Below are positions 1-11,000 of a stretch of 32,686 bases of DNA, piece by piece (positions within the stretch are counted from its first letter, which is position 1; each line of letters starts with the position of its first letter). Under the pieces are notes generated by a model. That model did not search any database. It saw only the letters and a program-made list of their open reading frames with translations, and was not told the origin of the DNA. The position numbers and the translations under genes were made by a program. The stretch spans positions 1 to 32,686 of the forward strand of contig BRYA01000154.1 in the NCBI GenBank assembly GCA_030267965.1, written 5' to 3'. The DNA comes from Triparma columacea. Taxonomy: Eukaryota; Sar; Bolidophyceae; Parmales; Triparmaceae.

Positions 1-75
1 ACCCTAGCTGTAACCAGACCCTAGCTGTAACATAGCTAGGGTCAGAGCAGATGCACATAACCCTAACCCTAATTA
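1..75. repeat. Telomere-like / subtelomeric repeats
   Basis: Two copies of a unit beginning ACCCTAGCTGTAAC lie at about 1-14 and 18-31. An inverted CTAGGGTC follows near 37, and a perfect CCCTAACCCTAA run lies at about 60-71. CCCTAA is the complement of the TTAGGG telomere repeat. The run is too short to be a telomere itself, so this is either the eroded edge of a subtelomere or an interstitial telomeric sequence. It sits about 30 bp beyond the stop codon of the giant minus-strand gene. Confidence 0.6.
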
Positions 76-105
76 TTTTTCCTACAAATGTTGCTGCACT
101 ATTAG

Positions 106-3100
106 CTACTCCCCTTCCTCATCTTCTAGCGGTACAACACTGCTTCCTTTAGCCTTCCCACCTCCTACCCCTATAATATCTCCACCATCAGCGCCTCCAA
201 CACTTGCTTTCCTAATACTTGCTCTCAAAGTACCTGCTAGACCACCCTCAGCTTCAGCAACAACACTTGCTCTCCTCACACTCTCTCTCCTTCTAGCATC
301 TCCTGCTCCTGGAACGTATTCAACTGGCACTCTTGCTCTCATAGCGTCATCAAACCATTTTGGCTTCTCCTCCACCCATCTTTCCCAGTTTGTCTCTACC
401 CAAGTTTTTACTTGCTCTTCAATTGACACCCAGTGGTGCTTTGAGTTAAGGAAGATTGTATCTGCCTTTGATGCATCATCAGCTGAGTCTCTAAATCGCT
501 GTACTGTGAAGTCCTTCCCTCTTTGCAGACTGATGAAGGTGCCAATATACTTCCTCTTAATGCTCAAGAAAAATACTGCACATGACATAACTGAACATGG
601 TATAAATATTTGAACTACTCTCCATGCTAATTTGAGCCTACTTTCTACTACTTCTTGTTTTTCAGCTAGAATTATAGCTACTGGGAGACTTCCAGTTGCC
701 AATACAAATCCGAATGTCCAATACATCCCTCCAACCTCATTAGGATGCCTACACTCCACAATTGATGTAAAGTCTGTCACCACTTTTACCAACACTCTGC
801 AGACAATACTAAACACTATTTCTGTATTGCCACCAAGAGGCATCCAATGCCAAAAGTCTCCCCTTAAGACCTTCACCAACAAGTATAGACCAAGGTCGGC
901 ACCAACATAGAGAGAGACCCATTTACCACCAAGTAGCCCTAACACAACTATTGTCATGCTCCTTATCACAAGCATGCCTGCACTGAAGAACATCATTGAA
1001 ACAAATATAATAGCCCTTTTGGTTGGATTTGCAGGCACATACCCGTAGAAGTCAGGCACTAGCTCTCTCTGTACTGGGTCAGTATCAAAATCATAACTGA
1101 TAGTTGCTGATGCAAATCCTGTTGTAATTGCTGAAACTGTAACAGAAAGCCATGCTGAAGTTCCAACCTCTTTGTCACTTGTTGCAATAGCCATAAGTTG
1201 GATGATGACTCCAGGTATGGCTTCAGCAAACATCTCAATCATTTTCATTGCGGTCAACTCTGTCAAGGCATCTGTTTCTTGTCCAGCCTCTTGCTTTTCT
1301 CCCTTTGTGACCCTGTAAGCATCAACTGCAGGCTTAAATCCAATCAAAATAGGCAACCATTCCCTCATCACCCTCACCATCCCCAACTTCCTGTACCCTG
1401 TCCAAACAGTGAGCATTTGAATCCCAATTGAAACTATCAAACTTGCCAAAGATGCCTTAAAGTACCCATACTTCTCATCACTCCAAAACATGTACGTCAC
1501 GTACGCGTCAGTCAGCAAATCAGTTATACTAGTAATAGCCCCAAGAGTCACTCTTGCCTTCAAACCCCAAGGAACTTCCTCCAACAGCCTGTAGCTAATT
1601 GCCTCGAGCATAGGTCTGAACCACTCAAACTCTTTATCAAGCTCCTGTAGAGCAGGGAAATTTAAGATGAATGCGTCAACAGCAGCAACTGGCTGTGTAT
1701 TAATAGCCAAACTCCTCGCTAGAGACTCTCCAACCTCCATGCCTTCCTGCTCTCCCAGCTCTATAGCCTTACCCTCTACCTTCCTAAGCCCACGCATCTT
1801 GTTCTTGACAACAGCGCCAAGCATTGGTGTAAAAAACGCATACTTCTCTGCAGTCTGTCTCAGAACGTAGTTTGACCCTATAAATGACCTGACTTCCTCT
1901 TCCTTTGTCATTCCCTTCTTCCTGAAACTTAATGCAACCAACAGTTGCTCACCCAACAACTTTCCCAATTTGTTAGAATCTAAACCTGTATAGTCTCGTG
2001 TAGTATCATTCACAGCATGTGAAGAAACCAATGCACCTCCATTGTTCAAGCCAACACTTGTTCTCCTAATACTTGCTCTCAAAGCACCTGCTAGACCACC
2101 CTCAGCTTCAGCATCAACACTTGCTCTCCTCACACTCTCTCTCCTCCTAGCATCTCCATCTGCTTGAATAAATTCTACAGGCACCATAGCCTTCATCACA
2201 TCAGTAAACCAGTCTGGCTGCTCCTCTTCCCATTTAGCCCAGTTCAACTCAACCCACTTTTTAATTTCTCCTTCAATTGAGACCCAATGATGTTTTGACC
2301 TTTTAAAGACTGAAAACTTTATTGCATCACTTTCCCCTTCAAGAAAATATGCCATAGTTCTGTCCTTGCCCCTTTGTATGCTCCGAAATGTGTCCAAGTA
2401 CTTCTTCTCAATGTTCCATAAGAAGACAGCAAAACATAGGGTAGTCATTGGAATGAAATACTTTGCAATAGTTGATGCTATATCAATGGCGCTCTCATCT
2501 ACATAAGGTGAAGCTGTATATATTGACACTGGGAGGCCTCCCATTGTCAACATAAGACCAAACAACCAATAAGCTCCTCCAACTTCGTTAGGATGTCGAA
2601 ATTGCGCAATTGAAGTGAAGTCTACAATGATCTTTACAATCACTCTGAATAGAATACTATTCACAATCTCTGCCTTACCCCCCAAAGGCAACCAATACCA
2701 AAAGTCTCCCCTCAATATCTTAACCAACAAGTACAGGCAAAGGTCAGCGCCAATGTAGAGAAAGGCCCAACTACCTCCCATTGACCCAAGAAGAACTATT
2801 GTTGTACACCTTATTAGAAGCATTCCTGCACTGTACAGCAGCATGGACACAAATACTACTGTTCTCTTACTTGCTTTTGGTGGTATGTATCCATAGAAGT
2901 CTGGCATCTGTTCTCTCCTAGTAGGGTCTGTGTCGTAGTCATAACTAATTGTTGCAGAGGCGAAGCCTGTTGTAATTGCTGACACTGCAACTGAGAGCCA
3001 TGCTGAAGTTCCAACCTCTTTATTGCTGGTTGCTATAGCCATTACTTGGATGATTACACCAGGGATGGCTTCAGCAAACATCTCAATCACTTTCATAATT

Positions 3101-3820
3101 GTTATCTCAAACATGGGATCAAATAATGCCCCAACCTCTTGCTTTGCTCCGGTTGCTACCCTATAAGCATCAACTGCGGGTTTAAATCCAATAAAGATAG
3201 GAAACCATTCCCTCATCACCCTCACCATCCCCAACTTTCTATTCTGTCCCCAAACAGAAAACATCTGAATCCCACTTGACACTGCCAAACTTGCCACAGA
3301 AGCCTTAAAGTACCCATACTTCTTATCACTCAAAAACATGTACGTCACATACACATCAGTCAGTAGATCAGACATGCTAGTCATTGCCCCAAATATTACC
3401 CTTGCCTTTAAGCCTATGGTAGACTTCATGAATAGTTTCATGACAATCTCCTCAAGCATGGGCCTTACCCACTCTTGTTCATTCATGACCTTTTGCACTT
3501 CAATGAATTGATTCGCCCACTCATCTACAGCATGAGCAGCAGTCAAAGTACTCAACATTGTTGCTGCCATTGCACTCCCAATCTCCCACCCCCTGGCTTC
3601 CTCCTCACTAACTTCTCCCTCATTTGTTGCTCTTCTTTTCAATTTGTTCATAATCACTGCATACAGCATAGTTCTCATGAAACCATGCTGCTCTGTAATC
3701 TCTCTCAGTGTCCTATTGGTAGCAATAAATTGCCTAACAACCTCTACTTTACTATCCTCAGCATTCCTTTTCTTAAATCTCTCCATCAGTTGCTCTCCAA
3801 ACCTCCTCCCATCCTGCTCC
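106..3820 (-). repeat. 1854-bp in-frame tandem duplication inside the giant gene
   Basis: Matching DNA such as ACCTGCTAGACCACCCTC occurs at 232 and again at 2086, giving an offset of 1854 bp (618 codons). Other anchors keep a similar spacing, for example the CCCTCACCATCCCCAAC segment near 1372 and 3220. The copies are clearly diverged but still alignable at DNA level, so the duplication is moderately recent or maintained by gene conversion. The outer limits given here are approximate. Confidence 0.85.
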
Positions 3821-6800
3821 CTTGCTTCTGTGCTCTTCAGCAGATTATCAAAGTAGTAAGCAGCATCAGTTGCCAAACCCAGGTGCTTAATTACACTCTG
3901 TTTACTAGCAGTCTTTCCCAAACCCTTCTGTCTAGTCATCATTATAACATTTGTCTTCAACTGGCCAGCCTCTGAGAACCTTACAGCCGTGAGATGCCCG
4001 TCTTGTTCAACTGTGATTACAAGTTTCTGGTTGTTGACTCTATGAAGCTTGAACTGGGACTCAACTCCACTTTTAAGCCCCCAAAAGTACGCTGCAACTT
4101 CCTTGTGGGATGCTCTCGCAGTTATTGAAGTCTTCCCCCACCCCATTCTCTTCTCTACCTTTATCAATGTCTGCCCAGTCAACCCACTACTGATCTCTTG
4201 AGCTCCATCAATCTCGTCAAAGTGACTTTCAATCCCTGGCTCTCCCTCAATTGCAATCTCCTCAAACTTTGCAATGATCTGCTGTCTCTTAAAGGCATCA
4301 ACCTCTTTGCTCTGGTCGTATCTCTTTCGCAGTGTAGAAACAGCAGCCAAAAACTGCGGGACAATTGTGTTAGATAGAGATGTAGGGATAGCCCCCTTCA
4401 AATCCATTTTAGAGATGAATGTCACGGCTGTTCGTTGCACATTGCCTATGGATTGAAGGGACTCAAAATACCAGACTGATTGTGCAGACACCAAGACACT
4501 TCCTGGATCGATAGGAAATTCTTCCTTCAGGTCTTCAGTGTCTGCTACAGAGAGAATAATATTGTCATCACTTTCAACCTTCCAGATTGCCCTGGTTCTT
4601 CCTTCTCGGTGAGAAAACCCAGGAACGCCAAGAGTTCTTATTTGGCGTACAAACAGATTGTGTTTGTTTGACTCCTTGAACGATGAAGCAAGTATGCCAT
4701 TCACTTTTGTGGTAGTTTTGTATTCTCTTGAGTTGATGTGGAATTCAAACGCAGCACACTCCTCCACACTAGCATCAACCACAGTAGTGGCAAAACCAGT
4801 CCCACTGCTTGCCCCATCAACATGAACTAGCTTCATCTTGACCCTCTCATCAGGACTCTTCAGGTCATCAAAATTCCTCCCCTCCTTGCACTTCTCATAG
4901 AATTCCTTCCCCTTCCTGATTGCAATTTTCTCCTCATCAGTATAATCTTGGTGCCCATTCTTGATGATGTTGGCAAGAGAGGCCAGTGCACCTTTATCAA
5001 TTTCTTCGTCCTGCTTGAAGGAGTCCCTGATCTCTGATATCGCACCTAGTACTCGTGGTATTGTTCTGTCGACAACTTTCACTGGAATGTGCCCCCCTGT
5101 GTCCATAAATTGGGTCAATGTAAGTTTGCACTGGAGAACACCATTATGGTCCTCAATATTCTTGGCAGTGAGAATGCCACTTGTTGTTGCCCGCACAAGC
5201 TTTCCTAGATTTCCTCCATAATCCACCTTTGCCTCAGATGGTACAAACGCTACAGACATGGTGCTTTCTTGATGTCCTTGTCGCCATACATATCTCATCA
5301 CAAACTCTCTTTTGTGAAAAGGGAAGGGAAGCTTCTTTACTACAGCAAAAAGCTTTTCATTGATCCTTCCCTTGCCACCCTTCCATATTTCTAGCTTTGC
5401 AGCGTCAGCAACTTCTCTGCTTATAGCCATTCTTTCTCTGCTGCTGTACTCAAAGAACCAAGCAACTGCTTCCTCGGCTGAGCAGTCAGTGATACACTCA
5501 GCTCTTCCAAAACAGAGTGTCTTTTCACCTTTCTCCTGCTGCTTGTACTTGAACTGCATCTTGACTCCTTCATAAGGTGACTTGAGAGGCCCCCACCCTT
5601 CTTCATCCTCCCCCCCAAAGAGCTCCTCCAACTCCCCAAACACCTTCTTCTGGTCCTCCTCCAACTCAACACCCTCCTTCATCCTCTCCACCAAGGCCCC
5701 CCTGACCTCAGCATCAACCTCCTTCCCGTTCCTCCTGAACATTTTCTGCAACCTGTTGGCCTCAACAAGCTGACTCTTTGCAAGGTAGTCAATAGCATTG
5801 TCCATCACTGTCTTATGAATACCACTAAAATGCAGATCAACTGTTTGAATGCGTGTCACTCTACAGATATTTGGGGCAATCTCATTGAAGAAGTAGACAC
5901 CTGTAGTCTCAGCTAGCTCAAATCCCTTCTTGCTGAGGTCCTTGAAACCTCCTCCTGGGTACTCTGTCAGCGGCACAAACCCCAACAAGTATCCTGCCCT
6001 GCCACTGCTCAACTTAATTTCCTTCCAAGTAAACCAGGCTTCAAACAAACGTTCTTTTGCTGGACTAGGCAGGTGGATACCTCTATGGACTTGAAAACTC
6101 CTACTTCCATCCACATTTTCCCTTACAACCTTCGGTAATTTTCCGTTCTCGCTGATATGAATGGAGGAAGCATCATATGTGTCAAAAACTGATTGTTCTG
6201 CCAATATGCACTCTGCTGACTTGTCCACAGTGACCCCAAAGGCTGCCCACACATTGTCCCCGTCTCTCCACAGGAACTTGTCAATGCCCTCCTTCAGTGT
6301 CCCCTTGACTCTCTTCCCCTTCTTGTAGAGTTCCTCCTCAAGCCCTGCAACACTTTCCAGCATTCTTTCCTCCTCTCTTGTCAGAGGTGGTGCCCTTGGC
6401 ATGACCTCCTCCACAAAGTGTCTTTTCCTCCTCTCATCAATGAGACCAGGCTGTCTGAACTTCTTCCTGACCTCCACCATGATACCCTTTACTGCTGCAT
6501 ACGCAGCCTTGACGTCTCCCTTCTTGGTCCTGCCACTATTGCTCCCTTCAACACTAGATGTCCTGGATCTCACACTCTTAAAGTTTTTGACTGTGCGAAC
6601 ATTAACTTCTGGTTTCATCTCTGTTGCTCTCTCCTCTGCCTTAAGAGTTCCCACCATGGTGACTGCAGTTTGTCCAAACTCAAAATCAGTGAAGCTGAGC
6701 TTGCCCTTAATGACACCTCGTTTGACAGTCTTGGTCTTTATCGACGCTAGAATTTCAGCAAGCATCGCAGTTGCCTCATCAGAAAGGTCATCCTCATCAA

Positions 6801-7275
6801 GGGGTGCCAACTCCATAGCGCTCGCTGATTCGTCAGGAGATACGACTTTGACATCGAGGAGAAATTCGACAAACTTATTCCCGCTGCTGCTATAGTGCTG
6901 CCAGTAGACGAGTCTGTGAATGACTCCTTCTTTTTCGTCATACTCCTGGAGGGTCTTCCGTCGGAACTTGCCCTGCTCACAATCGGTGAGGAGAAAGTCA
7001 ATGATCTTGTCGCGCTCATCATGGAAGACATCAGCAAGCCCCATAACCTTCACATCGACGCCGGTAGAGTTGTCGATAAGGCCTTCAACGGCTCCTCGGT
7101 CATCCAGAAGCTTGACAAGTTTGCCTTGTTCAGGACCGAGGGCTGCGTAATTGACCTCGACGGGACCGTGTATTGCGGAGGGTGTGTGATTGGGGCCTGA
7201 GGGGGGCTCGGAGGAGAAGTTGGTCTCGCCGGCGTCATTCACGACTCCCGCATCTGCTTCAACCTCGCCCTCCAT
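106..7275 (-). CDS. Giant START-domain and duplicated multi-pass membrane protein (2389 aa)
   Basis: This is a single uninterrupted frame starting at ATG 7275. The N-terminal half carries repeated START-like lipid-binding modules at roughly residues 330-530, 566-756 and 806-990. Each ends in an amphipathic helix of the type seen in START domains (for example GAIPTSLSNTIVPQFLAAV). A fainter module lies near 60-250 and a degenerate one near 1045-1145. The C-terminal half holds two copies of one membrane module, about 1300-1620 and 1918-2242. Each copy begins DLLTDxYVTYMF and contains FAEAIPGVIIQ and a Ser-rich helix. These features faintly recall the XK-related (XKR) scramblase family, but that link is inference. 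The two copies are offset by exactly 618 codons. Each copy is followed by an RRRESVRRASV-type basic Ser/Arg stretch that looks phosphorylatable. Likely role: a lipid-sensing or lipid-moving membrane protein. No intron is visible although most neighbours have them, and third positions are more A/T-rich than in genes to the right. Confidence 0.8.
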   Translation of the reverse strand: MEGEVEADAGVVNDAGETNFSSEPPSGPNHTPSAIHGPVEVNYAALGPEQGKLVKLLDDRGAVEGLIDNSTGVDVKVMGLADVFHDERDKIIDFLLTDCEQGKFRRKTLQEYDEKEGVIHRLVYWQHYSSSGNKFVEFLLDVKVVSPDESASAMELAPLDEDDLSDEATAMLAEILASIKTKTVKRGVIKGKLSFTDFEFGQTAVTMVGTLKAEERATEMKPEVNVRTVKNFKSVRSRTSSVEGSNSGRTKKGDVKAAYAAVKGIMVEVRKKFRQPGLIDERRKRHFVEEVMPRAPPLTREEERMLESVAGLEEELYKKGKRVKGTLKEGIDKFLWRDGDNVWAAFGVTVDKSAECILAEQSVFDTYDASSIHISENGKLPKVVRENVDGSRSFQVHRGIHLPSPAKERLFEAWFTWKEIKLSSGRAGYLLGFVPLTEYPGGGFKDLSKKGFELAETTGVYFFNEIAPNICRVTRIQTVDLHFSGIHKTVMDNAIDYLAKSQLVEANRLQKMFRRNGKEVDAEVRGALVERMKEGVELEEDQKKVFGELEELFGGEDEEGWGPLKSPYEGVKMQFKYKQQEKGEKTLCFGRAECITDCSAEEAVAWFFEYSSRERMAISREVADAAKLEIWKGGKGRINEKLFAVVKKLPFPFHKREFVMRYVWRQGHQESTMSVAFVPSEAKVDYGGNLGKLVRATTSGILTAKNIEDHNGVLQCKLTLTQFMDTGGHIPVKVVDRTIPRVLGAISEIRDSFKQDEEIDKGALASLANIIKNGHQDYTDEEKIAIRKGKEFYEKCKEGRNFDDLKSPDERVKMKLVHVDGASSGTGFATTVVDASVEECAAFEFHINSREYKTTTKVNGILASSFKESNKHNLFVRQIRTLGVPGFSHREGRTRAIWKVESDDNIILSVADTEDLKEEFPIDPGSVLVSAQSVWYFESLQSIGNVQRTAVTFISKMDLKGAIPTSLSNTIVPQFLAAVSTLRKRYDQSKEVDAFKRQQIIAKFEEIAIEGEPGIESHFDEIDGAQEISSGLTGQTLIKVEKRMGWGKTSITARASHKEVAAYFWGLKSGVESQFKLHRVNNQKLVITVEQDGHLTAVRFSEAGQLKTNVIMMTRQKGLGKTASKQSVIKHLGLATDAAYYFDNLLKSTEAREQDGRRFGEQLMERFKKRNAEDSKVEVVRQFIATNRTLREITEQHGFMRTMLYAVIMNKLKRRATNEGEVSEEEARGWEIGSAMAATMLSTLTAAHAVDEWANQFIEVQKVMNEQEWVRPMLEEIVMKLFMKSTIGLKARVIFGAMTSMSDLLTDVYVTYMFLSDKKYGYFKASVASLAVSSGIQMFSVWGQNRKLGMVRVMREWFPIFIGFKPAVDAYRVATGAKQEVGALFDPMFEITIMKVIEMFAEAIPGVIIQVMAIATSNKEVGTSAWLSVAVSAITTGFASATISYDYDTDPTRREQMPDFYGYIPPKASKRTVVFVSMLLYSAGMLLIRCTTIVLLGSMGGSWAFLYIGADLCLYLLVKILRGDFWYWLPLGGKAEIVNSILFRVIVKIIVDFTSIAQFRHPNEVGGAYWLFGLMLTMGGLPVSIYTASPYVDESAIDIASTIAKYFIPMTTLCFAVFLWNIEKKYLDTFRSIQRGKDRTMAYFLEGESDAIKFSVFKRSKHHWVSIEGEIKKWVELNWAKWEEEQPDWFTDVMKAMVPVEFIQADGDARRRESVRRASVDAEAEGGLAGALRASIRRTSVGLNNGGALVSSHAVNDTTRDYTGLDSNKLGKLLGEQLLVALSFRKKGMTKEEEVRSFIGSNYVLRQTAEKYAFFTPMLGAVVKNKMRGLRKVEGKAIELGEQEGMEVGESLARSLAINTQPVAAVDAFILNFPALQELDKEFEWFRPMLEAISYRLLEEVPWGLKARVTLGAITSITDLLTDAYVTYMFWSDEKYGYFKASLASLIVSIGIQMLTVWTGYRKLGMVRVMREWLPILIGFKPAVDAYRVTKGEKQEAGQETDALTELTAMKMIEMFAEAIPGVIIQLMAIATSDKEVGTSAWLSVTVSAITTGFASATISYDFDTDPVQRELVPDFYGYVPANPTKRAIIFVSMMFFSAGMLVIRSMTIVVLGLLGGKWVSLYVGADLGLYLLVKVLRGDFWHWMPLGGNTEIVFSIVCRVLVKVVTDFTSIVECRHPNEVGGMYWTFGFVLATGSLPVAIILAEKQEVVESRLKLAWRVVQIFIPCSVMSCAVFFLSIKRKYIGTFISLQRGKDFTVQRFRDSADDASKADTIFLNSKHHWVSIEEQVKTWVETNWERWVEEKPKWFDDAMRARVPVEYVPGAGDARRRESVRRASVVAEAEGGLAGTLRASIRKASVGGADGGDIIGVGGGKAKGSSVVPLEDEEGE

Positions 7276-8007
7276 GACGATCTTGATTGGGTGCTGAAAA
7301 TCATGCGTTCAAGATCGACGCGCGTTAAAAAAAGGTGGTGGTGCGGCGTTTTTTGGTGTGAGTAGAGATATCGTAAAACGGCGTATTCGTTAAGTGAGCG
7401 TATTTATATTTTCCAAAATCAGAGAATTTTTGCTCATTTGTCCATTTTTAATCTTTTTTGGGTTGCTCATTTTGTCCTTTTTCTTCCCTGAAGTTTTCAG
7501 AAATCCTCGCTGTTAAGTCACCTCGAGTCTCCTTCCTTCCTCCTTCCCCCTCCCCTCGCCACTTCCCCCACTCTCTCCCCCCTCCCCCGATCACCCGCCC
7601 TCCCAACTTACCTCTTAACCACACGTCTTGTAGCCCCACTCCTCCAATGGTCCCAAGAAGTTGTCAACAAGGGAAGCCCCGGGATGTCCTAGTTTTTAAA
7701 TCCCTTGTCACCGCGTTTCGTCAATTATTTTGTGTTAAGATTGTTTTGATTTTCGTTGTTAGTATTATCTGACCGCTAATAGTCGATAATCTCTCCCCAC
7801 AGCGAGTTTAGCCAAGGCAAAACAATTTGCCTTAATCCTTTCCAATCCTTCCCTACTCACAACAACCATAACAAGCCAGCGAATGCTTAGCATCCACTCG
7901 CCCTTGGTACTGTCGCCTTCCTCCCTATAATCAAAAATACAATAGATTTGAAAAACGTATAACATTTCCTCCCCCACTTTCCCTCACATAACCCAAACGT
8001 TTCCCAA
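7276..8007. other. Intergenic region, promoter side of giant gene and 3' side of SQase gene
   Basis: No convincing gene or tRNA is visible. The segment holds the upstream region of the giant gene and the 3' flank of the GH31 gene. A direct repeat of TTGCTCATTTTGTCC type occurs at about 7431 and 7463, and a strongly pyrimidine-rich C/T tract runs from about 7530 to 7620. Small frames here (for example 7458-7772) are low-complexity. Confidence 0.6.
7401..7408 (-). promoter_or_regulatory. Candidate TATA box of the giant gene
   Basis: The minus strand reads TATAAATA about 126 nt upstream of ATG 7275, inside a locally A/T-rich stretch. Position and sequence fit a core promoter element, but a chance match cannot be excluded. 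Confidence 0.3.
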
Positions 8008-11000
8008 CTATTTTCTCCCTCTTATGAACCTTCCAAATCTCCTTAGCAGGACGCCGACGTCCGCCCCAGCGTACCTCTCGCATTCCCTTCCCCCCTCCTC
8101 GTCCCAGAACTTGTACTTTCTCCATACCCTCTTCGCCACCTTCATCGCCTTCTTGTCCCCCTTGACGACAAACACCGGGGTCGTCCCGACCTTTGCGTCG
8201 ACCGTGATCGTGACACCGTCGTAATCCTCGACCTTTACGGTTTTGCATGTGTTAAAGTCCACCCACTCACCCCTAGGCAGCCAGACCTCCTTCTCCGTCT
8301 TCCCCTCGTCCATAACTGGGGCCACGAGCATGTGCTCCCCGAGCATGTACTGCTCCCTGTTCCCCCACCCCAAATCCCCGTACTTGAACCACATTCCCCT
8401 AACGAGCGGCCACCCCTTTTCCCTCGCGTCCTTCATCAGCCCCTTCCTAAGTGGCGCCAGCATCGAGTGCACGTCGCTCCACTTCGCGAACGCCTTCGTG
8501 AGCCCCTCGTTGTCCCAGACCTGGATCTGCGCGTCCGCCTGGTTCCCCTCGTGGCTCCTGAACATGCAGTCCCCGAAGGCGCTCAGCTCCATCCATCTGA
8601 GCACCAGCTCCTCTGTCCGAGCAAGGACAACTCGGACCCCGTCCTTGGTCACATCGAGGCTCGTGTAGCCCCCGACGTCGCTGTGGGTCAGTGCGAAGCC
8701 GCTGGCCCCTCCTGTAAGGTACGCTGTGAGCGCGCTCTTGATGCCGTCGTTGCCGTCCCACGCTGTGTTCTGGTCCCCCACCCAGAACATCCCCCCGCTA
8801 GCTGCCATCCCCGGGCTCTTGAGGCCCCCGCTCCTGCTGAAGAAGAGCTCGTCCCCCCCCTCCTCCCCCACGACCTCTGAGTTGAGTCCCGCCCAGGTTG
8901 CGGGGAAGTGGCTGTGCATGGCCTCCCCTTCCATGCCGTCGCTCATCACCGTGTCGAACGGTAGGTACTCCCCGAAGTCCGCCATCCAACCTCCGTGCCC
9001 GACCGCAGCGCTCCCCCCGTTCCCGCACTGCGGGGGCTTCGAGGGCTGCTCCTCCTTGATGGTCGGCCAGTGCTCGTTGGCCTCGTCGCACTTGCACATT
9101 AGGTTGCACCTGATGACGACGTCGCCGTACCACTTTCTGGCGTCCTCGTCCGTCAGGTCGACGGTCCCGAACTGGAACTCGTCGCTGGCGCTTGACTGGA
9201 TGTAAGTCTCCCCCTCCTTGCCGTCCTTGGTGATTAAGAAGCCCCTGGCCTCCGCCTCGAGGAATAGGTCCCTCCTTGCGTGCTTCTTGAACTCCCCTAC
9301 CCGAGTGCTCAGACACGGGTTGACGTACGCCAGCACCCTAGTTCCCTGCTTGTACATGTCCCCTAGAAACTGCTCCCAGTTGGGGTAAAACTCATCGTCG
9401 AGCTCCCAGTTCCAGAGCACCCTGCTCCCAAAGCTAAGGCGAGAGCGTTGAGAGAAAGTGGTGTTGCGAAGGTGGTAAGTAAGCGCTCAACCCGCGCCAA
9501 GAGAAAACCCCCCAAAATGATCCCCTCTCCCTTTTCCCCGTTTCCTCACCTGTCCACTCTCTTCCCCGCCCAGTCCTGTATCCAAAGTCCTGCAATCTTA
9601 ACCCCTCCGTCCCTGAGTATCTTGACCTTCCCCTTAACCTTATCTTCCCCCCCCTGCATCCCTACAATCGCTCCCTTCGTGTACGCCCATTCCGGTACCC
9701 CCTCGTACCTCCCCGTAACCTCCCCCGTAACCTTCTCCAGTAGTTCCCCAAAGTCCGCCGTCAGTGGCTCCGTTCCCCATTCTACAATCTCCGGTTCCAC
9801 CGGGTTAGGCCGTTCCTCAATCCCTACGAATCCCCCGCTAACGCTCGTCCCTACAACCTTGAATGTGACGGTCCCTGAGGTTGGGTTTGACCACGTGGTG
9901 TACTCGGTGCTAGTTAGGTACCCAGACCGGCCAAGGTTTGACATCCAGAGGGGACTAGGGGCGTAGGTGCTGTAGGGACCACCACCCGCACCGTGGAAGT
10001 GCTGTGTGTGTGTGTGTGTGAAGAGGGAGGGGGGGGGGTGGGGGGGGGGCGTTAGTTAGATGATAACCCTCCCTTTGCCTATGTAGTTTTATTCCTCAAT
10101 TGTTTTGGTCGTTTTCCAAGGTACTTCAGGCAAGGCTCACCTTGTTCATGATGGTAGTTATAGGTTCCTCTCCCCTCCCGACCCCCTGTTCCCCTACGAA
10201 AAGCTCCACGTCCTCCTTACCCGTGAAGTCTACATGGCTGAACTGAAGGCCGAAACCAGTGTACCTTTCACCAGGGTTTGAGGCTACGGTTATGGACGTC
10301 TCCCAGCTGGGTGGGGGGATTTTCTTCTTACCGCTCGAGGGTGGGGAGGGTGGTGAGATTGAGCATGAGTACTTGAGGTGGCCGCCGTTTTTGTTGGCTG
10401 AGAAGAGACACGTGTAGGGGACTGTGGGGGAGGGAAGGGGATGAGGAGCGGGAAGGAGATGAAGGGGAGGAGTTAAGGGGGGGAGGGGGGAAAGTCGAGA
10501 CTGCTTCCACCTTGCTGGATGCCCGCTTTGCGAACCCATCTAATAGGGATAATCTTGATCCTCCCCCCCCCCTTGCGCCATTTCTCTCCCTCGTTTCTCC
10601 TTTCTGATCTCACCTGGCTCTCCTTGGCCCATGAGCCTCCCCGAGAACGTGAGCGTCTGCGTTGACGGGCTCTGGTACGCGCTGTCGACTACCTGCCTCC
10701 TTAGGACGTAGTGGGGGGCGGACTTTGTGACGTTGAAGTTGCCGTCCTTCTCGGTTACGGAGAAGGTTAGGGGCGTGGTGGAGAGGAAGGAGTTCACTGT
10801 GCTGAAGAGAGGGGAGCCGCTGGAGTCAATAACGGTGAGGGTGGAGGGGAGGAACTTGACTGAGGGGGCGTGGTTGGGAAGAGGGGGGTGAGATGGAGGT
10901 AGAGTCCCAATAAAGGCAGGGTAGAGTGTGTTTGTCGTCGACACTCTACGACACATCTGTATATTCTCTCTATCTATCCCTTAGGTCCTCCTTCCTTCCT

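Noticed and set aside
8332..8880. Plus-strand frame antisense to the SQase catalytic exon
   Set aside because: High-GC shadow of a conserved enzyme exon, with Pro/His-rich sequence.
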